In this document: in pieces, positions 1 to 6,372 of the stretch
Layout of the letters: the number at the start of each line of letters is the position of its first letter
How positions within the stretch are numbered: position 1 is the first letter of the stretch
DNA from: DATKNA01 sp035541595
Lineage (GTDB): Bacteria; Actinomycetota; Actinomycetes; Actinomycetales; Kineosporiaceae
Direction of reading: 5' to 3'
DNA length: 10,232 bases
Assembly (NCBI GenBank): GCA_035541595.1
Contig: DATKNA010000310.1
Coordinates: 1-10,232, forward strand
Position numbers and translations under genes: made by a program
The notes under the pieces: generated by a model
Database searches by the model: none
Told to the model about the DNA's origin: nothing
What the model saw: only the letters and a program-made list of their open reading frames with translations

Positions 1-1
1 C

Positions 2-925
2 TTTATCCAATATTCATCCCAATTTACTTTCCCGATCACCCAGTTGGCCAACATCGCCAACATCATCCAGTCGGCGATCGCCTCGGCCGAGCGCGTCTTC
101 GCCGTGCTCGACGAAGTGGAGGAGGAGCCCGACCCGGCGGAGCCGGTACGGCTGCAGCGCGTCCGCGGCGCGGTCGCCTTCGAGCGCGTGTCCTTCCGCT
201 ACGAGCCGGACAAGCCGCTCATCGAGGACCTGTCCTTGCAGGTGAGGCCGGGGCAGAGCATCGCGATCGTGGGCCCCACGGGCGCCGGCAAGACGACGCT
301 GGTCAACCTGCTCATGCGGTTCTACGAGCTGGACGCCGGCCGGATCACGCTCGACGGCGTCGACATCCGCGACCTCACCCGCGACAACCTGCGCCGGTCG
401 TTCGGCATGGTGCTGCAGGACGCCTGGTTGTTCGGCGGGACCATCCGCGCCAACATCGCCTACGGCGCGATCGGCGCCACCGAGGGGCAGGTCGTCGCCG
501 CGGCCGAGGCCGCCCATGTGGACCACTTCGTGCGCACCCTCCCCGAGGGCTACGACACCGTGCTCGAGGACGACGCGTCGAACGTGTCCGCCGGTCAGAA
601 GCAGTTGATCACCATCGCCCGCGCGTTCCTCGCCGATCCGCCCATCCTGATCCTCGACGAGGCGACCAGCTCGGTGGACACCCGCACCGAGGTGCTCATC
701 CAGGAGGCGATGGCGAGGTTGCGGGCGGGCCGGACCGGGTTCGTCATCGCGCACCGGCTCTCGACCATCCGGAACGCGGACACGATCCTCGTGATGGACC
801 ACGGCGACGTCGTCGAGCAGGGCGACCACGAGGAGCTGCTCGAGCGACGCGGCGTCTACTACGAGCTCTACATGAGCCAGTTCGCGGGCGAGCCCGAGCC
901 CGTACCTGGAGCCGCAGGAGACTGA
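2..925 (+). CDS. ABC exporter half-transporter, C-terminal ATPase part (5' end outside window)
   Basis: The reading frame is already open at base 2 and continues through the linker after the last membrane helix (QLANIANIIQSAIASAERVF, a segment conserved in MsbA/MDR-type exporters), so the gene is truncated by the window edge. The TTG at 44 is an internal Leu codon, not a start. The nucleotide-binding domain is complete: Walker A GPTGAGKT (272-295), Q-loop Gln (416-418), signature VSAGQ (584-598, a mild variant of LSGGQ), Walker B ILILDE with the catalytic Glu (644-661), D-loop SSVD, and switch His in IAHRLST (752-754). All catalytic residues are present, so it should hydrolyse ATP. By family, it exports lipids, drugs or peptides across the inner membrane, as a homodimer or with a second half-transporter that would lie upstream. 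The substrate cannot be read. The first ~10 codons have AT-rich usage unlike the rest (see findings). Confidence 0.93.
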   Translation, partial: FIQYSSQFTFPITQLANIANIIQSAIASAERVFAVLDEVEEEPDPAEPVRLQRVRGAVAFERVSFRYEPDKPLIEDLSLQVRPGQSIAIVGPTGAGKTTLVNLLMRFYELDAGRITLDGVDIRDLTRDNLRRSFGMVLQDAWLFGGTIRANIAYGAIGATEGQVVAAAEAAHVDHFVRTLPEGYDTVLEDDASNVSAGQKQLITIARAFLADPPILILDEATSSVDTRTEVLIQEAMARLRAGRTGFVIAHRLSTIRNADTILVMDHGDVVEQGDHEELLERRGVYYELYMSQFAGEPEPVPGAAGD

Positions 926-999
926 CACCTCGAGACGCCGCTCGCCCGGTCACGATCCCTCGGCTGTCCGCCCGGCCCGGGACGTCCGATGATGGCCTC

Positions 1000-2217
1000 G
1001 TGGCGGACGGCGACGGTCCCGAGGTGCTGGACCTGGGCTTGGTCGACACGCCTGGCCAGGACCCGAGCTCTCCGGCGCCCTCCCGGCGCCGGATCTCGCG
1101 GCGCGGTCTGGTCGTCCTCGGCGGCGTGGCCGTGCTCGGTGGAGGGATCGCGGCGGTGCGGGCCGGATCGTCCCCCGCCTCATCCGGTCCGCGCACGCGG
1201 GCGGCCCCGATACCGACGGTGACCGCCGGCCCGGGCCCGCAGACATCGGGGTCCGGCGAGGTCGTCGTCACCGAGCTCGGCCATCCGCTGCTCGGCGGGA
1301 CGCAGGTCGACGTCTTCGGCTTCAGCAACAGCGCGATCGCGCGGATCGAGCTCGCGACCGGCCGGGTCACCCGCACGGCTCTCCCGCCGGTGTCGGACGC
1401 GCCGCTCACGTTCGCCGTCGTCCGCGGCGGGGTGATCGTCCACCGCAACGACTCCGGCCCCAGCTACCTCGTCCCGGACGGACGGCCTCCGGTGCGGCTC
1501 TCCAGCGGACTCGACGGCCCCGGTCCGCTGCTGCCAGGGCCGGACCTCGACCACGTCTGGGTGCTCCAGGGGTCCGGACAGCGGGCGATCCTCGTGCTGA
1601 AGTCGCTCGACGGCCGCCCGACCCCGACGGCGATCGGGTTGCCGGCCTACATGTCGGAGGAGCCGCTGCCGGACGGCGCGGGCTACCCGCTGCTCTTCGG
1701 CGTGGGCGGGGTCTACTGGGCGAGACCCCAGGGCCTGCAGCGGGTGACGGCCGGGGCCGTCGTCGCGAGCGGCCCGACCGGCTGGCTGGTCCTCGAATGC
1801 GACGACCGGGACCGCTGCTCCGGAACGTTCGTCGCGCGGACCGGCACGCGACGCCGGGTGCTCGGCCTCGTCGACCCGCAGCTCCCCCTCGGCCAGACCG
1901 CGCTCCTCACCGGCGCCGTGTCGCCGGACGGCGGGCGGGCGGCCTTCTACCTCGGCGACCCCCTCGGCGCGTTGCGCCTGGCCGTCCTCGACCTGGCGAC
2001 GGGCGACCGGCTGGGCACGGACGTCGCCATGATCGGGGGCGCCGTCTCGCAGTCCCTGGCGTGGACACCGGACGGTCGGTGGCTGTTCGCGGTCGACGCC
2101 TCGGCGCGCATCCTTGTCGTGGACCCCTCGACGGGGACGGCGGCGCCGCTCGTGCCGGGGACGATCGTGCCGGCCCTCCCGGTCGTCGAGCAGATCGCCG
2201 TCCGGTCCGTGGCCTGA
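1000..2217 (+). CDS. Secreted or membrane-anchored protein with Tat-like signal and probable beta-propeller domain, function unknown
   Basis: 405 residues. The GTG at 1000 is the first usable start in this open frame; the two ATGs at 989 and 992 are out of frame and there is no good ribosome binding site, so the exact start is uncertain. Residues 33-37 (SRRGL) followed by a Gly/Val/Ala-rich hydrophobic stretch (37-53) resemble a twin-arginine signal or a single anchor helix. No lipobox Cys is present. A Pro/Ser/Thr/Gly-rich linker (57-85) precedes the globular part. That part contains propeller-like units: VSPDGGRAAFYLGD (307-320), LAVLDLATGDRLG (328-339), WTPDGRWLFAVDASA (355-369) and ILVVDPSTG (371-379). 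Two close Cys (267, 273) could form a disulfide outside the cell. It lies 74 bases after the ABC transporter on the same strand, so co-transcription is possible. I do not recognise a specific family; an enzyme function is not indicated. Confidence 0.8.
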   Translation: MADGDGPEVLDLGLVDTPGQDPSSPAPSRRRISRRGLVVLGGVAVLGGGIAAVRAGSSPASSGPRTRAAPIPTVTAGPGPQTSGSGEVVVTELGHPLLGGTQVDVFGFSNSAIARIELATGRVTRTALPPVSDAPLTFAVVRGGVIVHRNDSGPSYLVPDGRPPVRLSSGLDGPGPLLPGPDLDHVWVLQGSGQRAILVLKSLDGRPTPTAIGLPAYMSEEPLPDGAGYPLLFGVGGVYWARPQGLQRVTAGAVVASGPTGWLVLECDDRDRCSGTFVARTGTRRRVLGLVDPQLPLGQTALLTGAVSPDGGRAAFYLGDPLGALRLAVLDLATGDRLGTDVAMIGGAVSQSLAWTPDGRWLFAVDASARILVVDPSTGTAAPLVPGTIVPALPVVEQIAVRSVA

Positions 2218-2249
2218 CCCACGGAGCCGGTGGAGTCGGAGCGGGCAGG

Positions 2250-3095
2250 TCAGCCGTCGGACGGACGGCGCCGCCGGATGGTCGACGCGATCCAGCGGAC
2301 CGGGTCGTACTTCACGTCCGCGACCCGCTCCTTCATCGGGATGATGGCGTTGTCCGTGATCTTGATGCTCTCCGGGCACACGTCGGTGCAACACTTCGTG
2401 ATGTTGCACATGCCGAGCCCGAACGCGTCCTGCGCCTCGCGCTTGCGGCCGTCCTCGGGGTAGGCGTCCAGCGGGTGCATGTCGAGCTCGGCGATCCGCG
2501 CGAAGAACCGCGGGCCCGCGAACGCCGGCTTGTTCTCGTCGTGGTCGCGCACGACGTGACAGGTGTTCTGGCACAGGAAGCACTCGATGCACTTGCGGAA
2601 CTCCTGGCTGCGGTCGACGTCGACCTGCTGCATCCGGTACTCGCCCGGGGCGAGGTTCGGCGGCACGAACGAGGGGACGGCCCGCGCCTTCGCATAGTTG
2701 TACGAGACGTCGGTGACGAGATCCTTGATCACCGGGAACGCCCGCAGCGGCGTGATGGTGATCGTCTCACCGGGCTCGAAGATGCTCATCCGGGTCATGC
2801 ACATCAGCCGGGGCCGGCCGTTGACCTCGGCGCTGCAGGACCCGCACCTGCCGGCCTTGCAGTTCCATCGGACGGCGAGATCCGGAGCCTGCGTCGCCTG
2901 CAGCCGGTGGACGATGTCGAGGACGACCTCGCCCTCGTTGACCTCGACGTCGAAGTCCTGCAGCCGACCGCCGTCGTCGTCCCCCCGCCACACCCGCAGG
3001 TGAGTGATCGTGCCGGCGCCCCGGGCCGAGGCCGCGCCGGTCGCTGCATCGGACGCGCCGCCGGTCGTCGCCTCGTTGGTCGGCCGAGCCGTCAT
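2250..3095 (-). CDS. sdhB: Succinate dehydrogenase (Sdh1-type) iron-sulfur subunit
   Basis: 281 residues. It passes electrons from the SdhA flavin to the membrane subunit through three clusters. The [2Fe-2S] ligands are C79, C84, C87 and C99 (in CKAGRCGSC...C). The [4Fe-4S] ligands by alignment with E. coli SdhB are C169, C172, C175 and C240. The [3Fe-4S] ligands are C179, C230 and C236. C235 is an additional Cys next to C236. The core closely resembles mycobacterial Rv0247c as I recall it (CIECFLCQNTCHVVRDH, CNITKCCTDVCPE, PMKERVADVKYDP). Residues 1-30 form a low-complexity Ala/Thr/Gly extension absent from that ~248-residue homologue. The start is nonetheless well supported: it overlaps the sdhA stop by one base (TGATG) and has GGAGGGG seven bases upstream, inside the sdhA end. 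It is the last gene of the operon, converging on the propeller-protein gene with 32 bases between stops. Confidence 0.97.
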   Translation of the reverse strand: MTARPTNEATTGGASDAATGAASARGAGTITHLRVWRGDDDGGRLQDFDVEVNEGEVVLDIVHRLQATQAPDLAVRWNCKAGRCGSCSAEVNGRPRLMCMTRMSIFEPGETITITPLRAFPVIKDLVTDVSYNYAKARAVPSFVPPNLAPGEYRMQQVDVDRSQEFRKCIECFLCQNTCHVVRDHDENKPAFAGPRFFARIAELDMHPLDAYPEDGRKREAQDAFGLGMCNITKCCTDVCPESIKITDNAIIPMKERVADVKYDPVRWIASTIRRRRPSDG

Positions 3096-5080
3096 CAGTT
3101 CGCCCCTCCGGTCACGGCCGCCGCCGGCAGCCGCTCGAGTTCGCCGTCGGTCATGTACTTCGTCAGCTCGTCGCGGTCGAAGAGGCCGAGCAACTCCGAC
3201 GGCATCTCGGGCAGGGGCTGCCGCCGCACGGCGATGTCGCCGACGCCCGTCACACCGGTCGGGGCGGCGAGCTCGCACACCACGTTGACCTGCCGCCACT
3301 GTGGGCTGGCCTCCGGGTAGTCGTCCCGGGTGTGGCCGCCACGGCTCTCCTGCCGCTCGAGAGCGGCCCTCGCCACGCACTCCGAGACCAGCAGCATGTT
3401 CCGCAGGTCCAGGGCAAGGTGCCAGCCGGGGTTGAACTGACGGTGGCCCTCCACGACGATCCCCGCCGCCCGCTCCTTCAGCGTCGCCAGCCGGGCGAGG
3501 GCCTGGACCATCTCGTCCTCGTGCCGGATGATCCCGACGAGGTCGTTCATCGTCTGTTGCAGCTCCTGGTGCAGGGCGTAAGGGTTCTCGTGCCCGTTCT
3601 CCTCCCCGCCCTCGAAGGGCGCCAGCGCCGAGGCGGCGGCCGCGGCGACGTCCTCGTCGTGCACGCTGGGTCGGACCGGCGCCCCGGCGATGACGCCGCC
3701 GGCGTCGGCACCGGCGGCACCGGCGGCACCGAGCGCGCCGACGTACGCGCTGGCGCCCAGACCCGCGCGCCGCCCGAAGACGAGCAGGTCCGACAGCGAG
3801 TTGCCGCCGAGCCGGTTCGACCCGTGCATCCCGCCGGCCACCTCGCCGGCGGCGAACAGGCCCGGCACCGTCGAGGCCGCGGTGTCCGGATCGACCTCGA
3901 CCCCGCCCATGACGTAGTGGCAGGTCGGCCCGACCTCCATCGGCTCCTTGGTGATGTCGACGTCCGCCAGCTCCTTGAACTGGTGGTACATCGAGGGCAG
4001 CTTGCGCCGGATGACGTCGGCCGGGAGGCGCCGGCTGACGTCGAGGAACACCCCGCCGTGCGGAGAGCCGCGGCCGGCCTTGACCTCGGTGTTGATGGCC
4101 CGGGCCACCTCGTCGCGGGGTAGCAGGTCGGGCGGACGCCGGTTGCCGGCCTGGTCCTCGTACCAGCCGTCGGCCTCCGCCTCGGACTCGGCGTACTTGC
4201 TCCGGAACACGTCCGGCACGTAGCCGAACATGAACCGCCTGCCCTCGGAGTTGGTCAGGACGCCGCCGTCGCCGCGGACCGACTCGGTGACCAGGATCCC
4301 CTTGACGCTCGGCGGCCAGACCATCCCGGTGGGGTGGAACTGGACGAACTCCATGTTGATCAGGGTGGCGCCGGCCTGCAGCGCGAGCGCGTGCCCGTCG
4401 CCGGTGTACTCCCAGGAGTTGCTGGTCACCTTGAACGACTTGCCGATGCCGCCGGTGGCCAGGACGACGGCGGGCGCCTCGAAGACGACGAACCGCCCGC
4501 TCTCCCGCCAGTAGCCGAACGCGCCGGCGATGCGGCCGCCGTCCAGGAGCAACCGCGTGATCGTGCACTCGGCGAAGACCTTCAGCCGGGCCTCGGGGTC
4601 CCCGAGCTCGCGCTGGTCCTCCTGCTGCAGCGACACGATCTTCTGTTGGAGGGTGCGGATGAGCTCCAGCCCGGTGCGGTCCCCGACATGGGCCAGGCGC
4701 GGGTACTCGTGTCCGCCGAAGTTGCGCTGACTGATCCGGCCGTCCGTGGTCCGGTCGAACAGGGCGCCCCAGGTCTCGAGTTCCCAGACCCGCTCCGGTG
4801 CCTCCTTGGCGTGCAACTCCGCCATCCGCCAGTGGTTGAGGAACTTCCCCCCGCGCATCGTGTCGCGAAAGTGCACCTGCCAGGTGTCGGCCGCGTTCAC
4901 GTTACCCATCGACGCCGCGATGCCGCCCTCGGCCATCACGGTGTGGGCCTTGCCGAAGAGCGACTTGCAGATCACCGCCGTCCGCCTGCCCTGGGCACGC
5001 GCCTCGATCGCCGCGCGCAGCCCGGCCCCCCCCGCGCCGACGACGACGACGTCGTAGCTGTGCCGCTCGATCTCGCTCAT
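3095..5080 (-). CDS. sdhA: Succinate dehydrogenase (Sdh1-type) flavoprotein subunit
   Basis: 661 residues; oxidises succinate to fumarate on the cytoplasmic face, with FAD covalently bound. The N-terminal Rossmann motif is GAGGAG (15-20). H46 in KAHTVMAEGG is the expected FAD-linkage His. Active-site residues by homology with E. coli SdhA are H249 (HPTG), catalytic Arg R327 in DEVAR, H388 in TCHYV and R423 in SNRLGG. Long stretches (for example FGKAHTVMAEGG, RMAELHAKEAPERVWELET) match mycobacterial Rv0248c from memory rather than the E. coli-type enzyme. The protein is ~15 residues longer than that homologue, explained by an Ala/Gly-rich segment at about 448-468 encoded partly by a 9-base tandem repeat. 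The ATG lies 27 bases after the sdhC stop; GAAAGG 12 bases upstream is a somewhat distant binding site. Its stop overlaps the sdhB start. Fumarate reduction in reverse is possible for this family and cannot be excluded. Confidence 0.98.
   Translation of the reverse strand: MSEIERHSYDVVVVGAGGAGLRAAIEARAQGRRTAVICKSLFGKAHTVMAEGGIAASMGNVNAADTWQVHFRDTMRGGKFLNHWRMAELHAKEAPERVWELETWGALFDRTTDGRISQRNFGGHEYPRLAHVGDRTGLELIRTLQQKIVSLQQEDQRELGDPEARLKVFAECTITRLLLDGGRIAGAFGYWRESGRFVVFEAPAVVLATGGIGKSFKVTSNSWEYTGDGHALALQAGATLINMEFVQFHPTGMVWPPSVKGILVTESVRGDGGVLTNSEGRRFMFGYVPDVFRSKYAESEAEADGWYEDQAGNRRPPDLLPRDEVARAINTEVKAGRGSPHGGVFLDVSRRLPADVIRRKLPSMYHQFKELADVDITKEPMEVGPTCHYVMGGVEVDPDTAASTVPGLFAAGEVAGGMHGSNRLGGNSLSDLLVFGRRAGLGASAYVGALGAAGAAGADAGGVIAGAPVRPSVHDEDVAAAAASALAPFEGGEENGHENPYALHQELQQTMNDLVGIIRHEDEMVQALARLATLKERAAGIVVEGHRQFNPGWHLALDLRNMLLVSECVARAALERQESRGGHTRDDYPEASPQWRQVNVVCELAAPTGVTGVGDIAVRRQPLPEMPSELLGLFDRDELTKYMTDGELERLPAAAVTGGAN
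3707..3730. repeat. 9-base tandem repeat inside sdhA (2.7 copies)
   Basis: The unit ggcaccggc occurs twice in full and once in part, in register with the reading frame. On the minus strand it encodes Gly-Ala-Ala triplets in the segment GALGAAGAAGADAGG. This lies in a low-complexity loop just after the conserved SNRLGGNSLSDLLVFGRRAGL core, where length variation should be tolerated. Confidence 0.75.
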
Positions 5081-5107
5081 CGCTTGCCGGAACCTTTCAC
5101 CCGTCGA

Positions 5108-5947
5108 TCAGAAGAACCGGATGTCGCTGATCGCGCCCGAGGCGACCGAGCGGACGTAGAGGTCCGCCAGAGCCACGCTGAACAGGGACACCCACGCGAA
5201 CCGCGGATGGTAGGCGTTCAGCCGCGAGGCGTGGGTCCACATGCGGTAGCGCAGCGGGTGCTTCGAGAAGTGCTTGAGCCGGCCGCCGACCGCGTGTCGG
5301 CAGGAGTGGCACGACAGCGAGTAGCCCCACAGCAGGAGCGCGTTGACCACGAGCACGACCGTGCCGAGACCGATGTGGAAGAAGTTCCCCTGCGGATCGC
5401 GGAAGGACATGATCGCGTCGTAGCTGAGGACCAGGTTGAAGACCAGCCCGATGTAGAAGAACCACCGGTGGGCGTTCTGCAGGATCAGCGGGAACCGGGT
5501 CTCCCCCGAGTACCGGGCGTGCGGCTCGGCAACCGCACAGGCCGGCGGCGAGAGCCAGAACGCCCGGTAGTAGGCCCGCCGGTAGTAGTAGCAGGTCAGC
5601 CGGAAGCCCAGGGGGAAGACCAGGATCAGCAGGGCCGGCGACACCGTCCACCAGCTGCCGACGACCCGGCCGAAGGAGTCCGAGCCCGGCACGCAGGTCG
5701 ACGCCACGCACGGGGAGTAGAACGGCGACATGTACGGCGTCGCGTAGTAGTAGGCGTTCTCGAACGCCCGCCAGGTCGCGTAGACGATGAACGCGAGCAG
5801 GACCACGGCGGTGAGCAGCGGGGCGACCCACCACCGGTCCCGGCGCAGGGTCCGCGCGTCGATCCGTGCCCGTGTCGTGCGGGTGGTCAAGGTGCCGGCG
5901 CCGGCGGCGACGGAGTCCCTCGGTGCCGAGGGCGGCGAGACGGTCAC
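5108..5947 (-). CDS. sdhC: Succinate dehydrogenase (Sdh1-type) membrane subunit, probable Rieske-type cluster carrier
   Basis: 279 residues, single membrane anchor for the complex; transfers electrons to quinone. The GTG start is fixed by a 4-base GTGA overlap with the stop of the upstream small gene; no clear ribosome binding site is visible, so translation is probably coupled. Five hydrophobic helices are visible, roughly at 40-59, 100-119, 160-180, 190-211 and 250-268. The loop after helix 1 is Tyr-rich (YYYATPYMSPFYSPC) with two Cys (80, 85) that may form a disulfide on the outer face. The helix 4 exit carries CHSCRH (C213, H214, C216, H218), followed by GGRLKHFSKHP; C119 at the end of helix 2, C137 and H160 are other candidate ligands. 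The mycobacterial Sdh1 homologue (Rv0249c type) was reported to hold a membrane-embedded Rieske-type [2Fe-2S] cluster. Assignment of ligands here is inference. It is unrelated to the small heme-b SdhC/SdhD pair of E. coli. Confidence 0.92.
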   Translation of the reverse strand: MTVSPPSAPRDSVAAGAGTLTTRTTRARIDARTLRRDRWWVAPLLTAVVLLAFIVYATWRAFENAYYYATPYMSPFYSPCVASTCVPGSDSFGRVVGSWWTVSPALLILVFPLGFRLTCYYYRRAYYRAFWLSPPACAVAEPHARYSGETRFPLILQNAHRWFFYIGLVFNLVLSYDAIMSFRDPQGNFFHIGLGTVVLVVNALLLWGYSLSCHSCRHAVGGRLKHFSKHPLRYRMWTHASRLNAYHPRFAWVSLFSVALADLYVRSVASGAISDIRFF

Positions 5948-6216
5948 CGGCGTCGAGGGCCGAGGCCCTCGTCGTCGGCGTCCTCGAAGAGGTGCGGCGG
6001 ATACTCGACGTCCTGGACGATCTCCAGCGCGACGACCGGCTGCTGCCCGGGCACTCCGGCCAGCAGGTCGAGGTCGACCGAGATCCGCGCCGTGTCCTCC
6101 GCCAGCCGGCGCAGATCCACGGACGGCGGGTAGACCCGGCCCAGGCCCTCCACCGCGGCGACGAGATCCTTCGCCGCCTTCCGCGCAGCGGCGACCTGCT
6201 GCTCCTGAACGCTCAC
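5944..6216 (-). CDS. Small conserved hypothetical protein of the sdh operon (Rv0250c-like)
   Basis: 90 residues, first gene of the sdh operon. The GTG start has an ideal GGAGG (6226-6230) nine bases upstream. The last codon overlaps the sdhC start as GTGA, which ties its expression to sdhC. There are no membrane helices, signal peptide, Cys or recognisable catalytic motif. Residues 3-24 and 33-53 look helical and amphipathic (EQQVAAARKAAKDLVAAVEG; LRRLAEDTARISVDLDLLAG). The C-terminus is acidic then basic (YPPHLFEDADDEGLGPRRR). M. tuberculosis has a similarly sized conserved hypothetical, Rv0250c, in the same place, and I recall a similar Asp-Asp-Glu-Gly ending, but I cannot align them here. 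The constant position suggests a role in assembly, stability or regulation of the complex (inference). The function is unknown. Confidence 0.85.
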   Translation of the reverse strand: MSVQEQQVAAARKAAKDLVAAVEGLGRVYPPSVDLRRLAEDTARISVDLDLLAGVPGQQPVVALEIVQDVEYPPHLFEDADDEGLGPRRR

Positions 6217-6256
6217 GGATGACCGCCTCCACACCCGTCGTGGGCACCACTCGACG

Positions 6257-6278
6257 CCGTCCGGGGTTCCCCGGGCGG
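6257..6278. promoter_or_regulatory. GC-rich inverted repeat in the divergent sdh / luciferase-like intergenic region
   Basis: A perfect six-base dyad, CCGGGG-TT-CCCCGG (6261-6274), is extended by CCG/CGG arms across one mismatch to 22 bases. It lies 40 bases upstream of the small sdh-operon gene and 94 bases upstream of the luciferase-like gene. It could be an operator for either direction or a hairpin in the operon leader. The rest of the 156-base intergenic region shows no convincing -35/-10 pair for the minus strand. Confidence 0.35.
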
Positions 6279-6360
6279 TGGTAGGTGGGCAGTCTGTCGC
6301 GCGCGGGGGGTCTCGCGCCAGGACCGCACCCGATTCGTCGCAAGAAAGTGCCGACGTCGC

Positions 6361-6366
6361 CAGAAT
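6361..6366 (+). promoter_or_regulatory. Possible -10 element giving a leaderless transcript for the luciferase-like gene
   Basis: CAGAAT fits the actinobacterial -10 pattern TANNNT except for the first base. It ends six bases before the ATG at 6373, the spacing expected if transcription starts at the A of the start codon. No Shine-Dalgarno sequence precedes that ATG, which agrees with a leaderless start. There is no good -35. Confidence 0.3.
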
Positions 6367-6372
6367 GGACGC

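Noticed and set aside
44..46. TTG as the start of the ABC transporter gene
   Set aside because: The frame is open to base 2 and the upstream codons encode conserved exporter sequence, so this is an internal Leu in a gene cut by the window edge.
2214..2253. Inverted repeat CTGACC / GGTCAG around the two convergent stop codons
   Set aside because: Only six bases with a 28-base spacer and no T-run; it arises from two TGA stops with similar flanks and is too weak to call a terminator.
1797..3320. Plus-strand open frame running across the propeller gene end and sdhB
   Set aside because: It crosses two unrelated genes, one in another frame and one antisense, and has no domain; shadow of GC codon bias.
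2250..4568. Single 772-codon minus-strand frame suggesting an SdhA-SdhB fusion
   Set aside because: Its first ~490 codons are an out-of-frame reading of sdhA; true sdhB begins at 3095 after the sdhA stop, with its own binding site.
4334..6133. Very long plus-strand open frame (about 600 codons) opposite sdhA and sdhC
   Set aside because: It is antisense to genes with conserved motifs; its translation is Arg/Pro/Val/Glu-rich low-complexity sequence typical of high-GC shadow frames.
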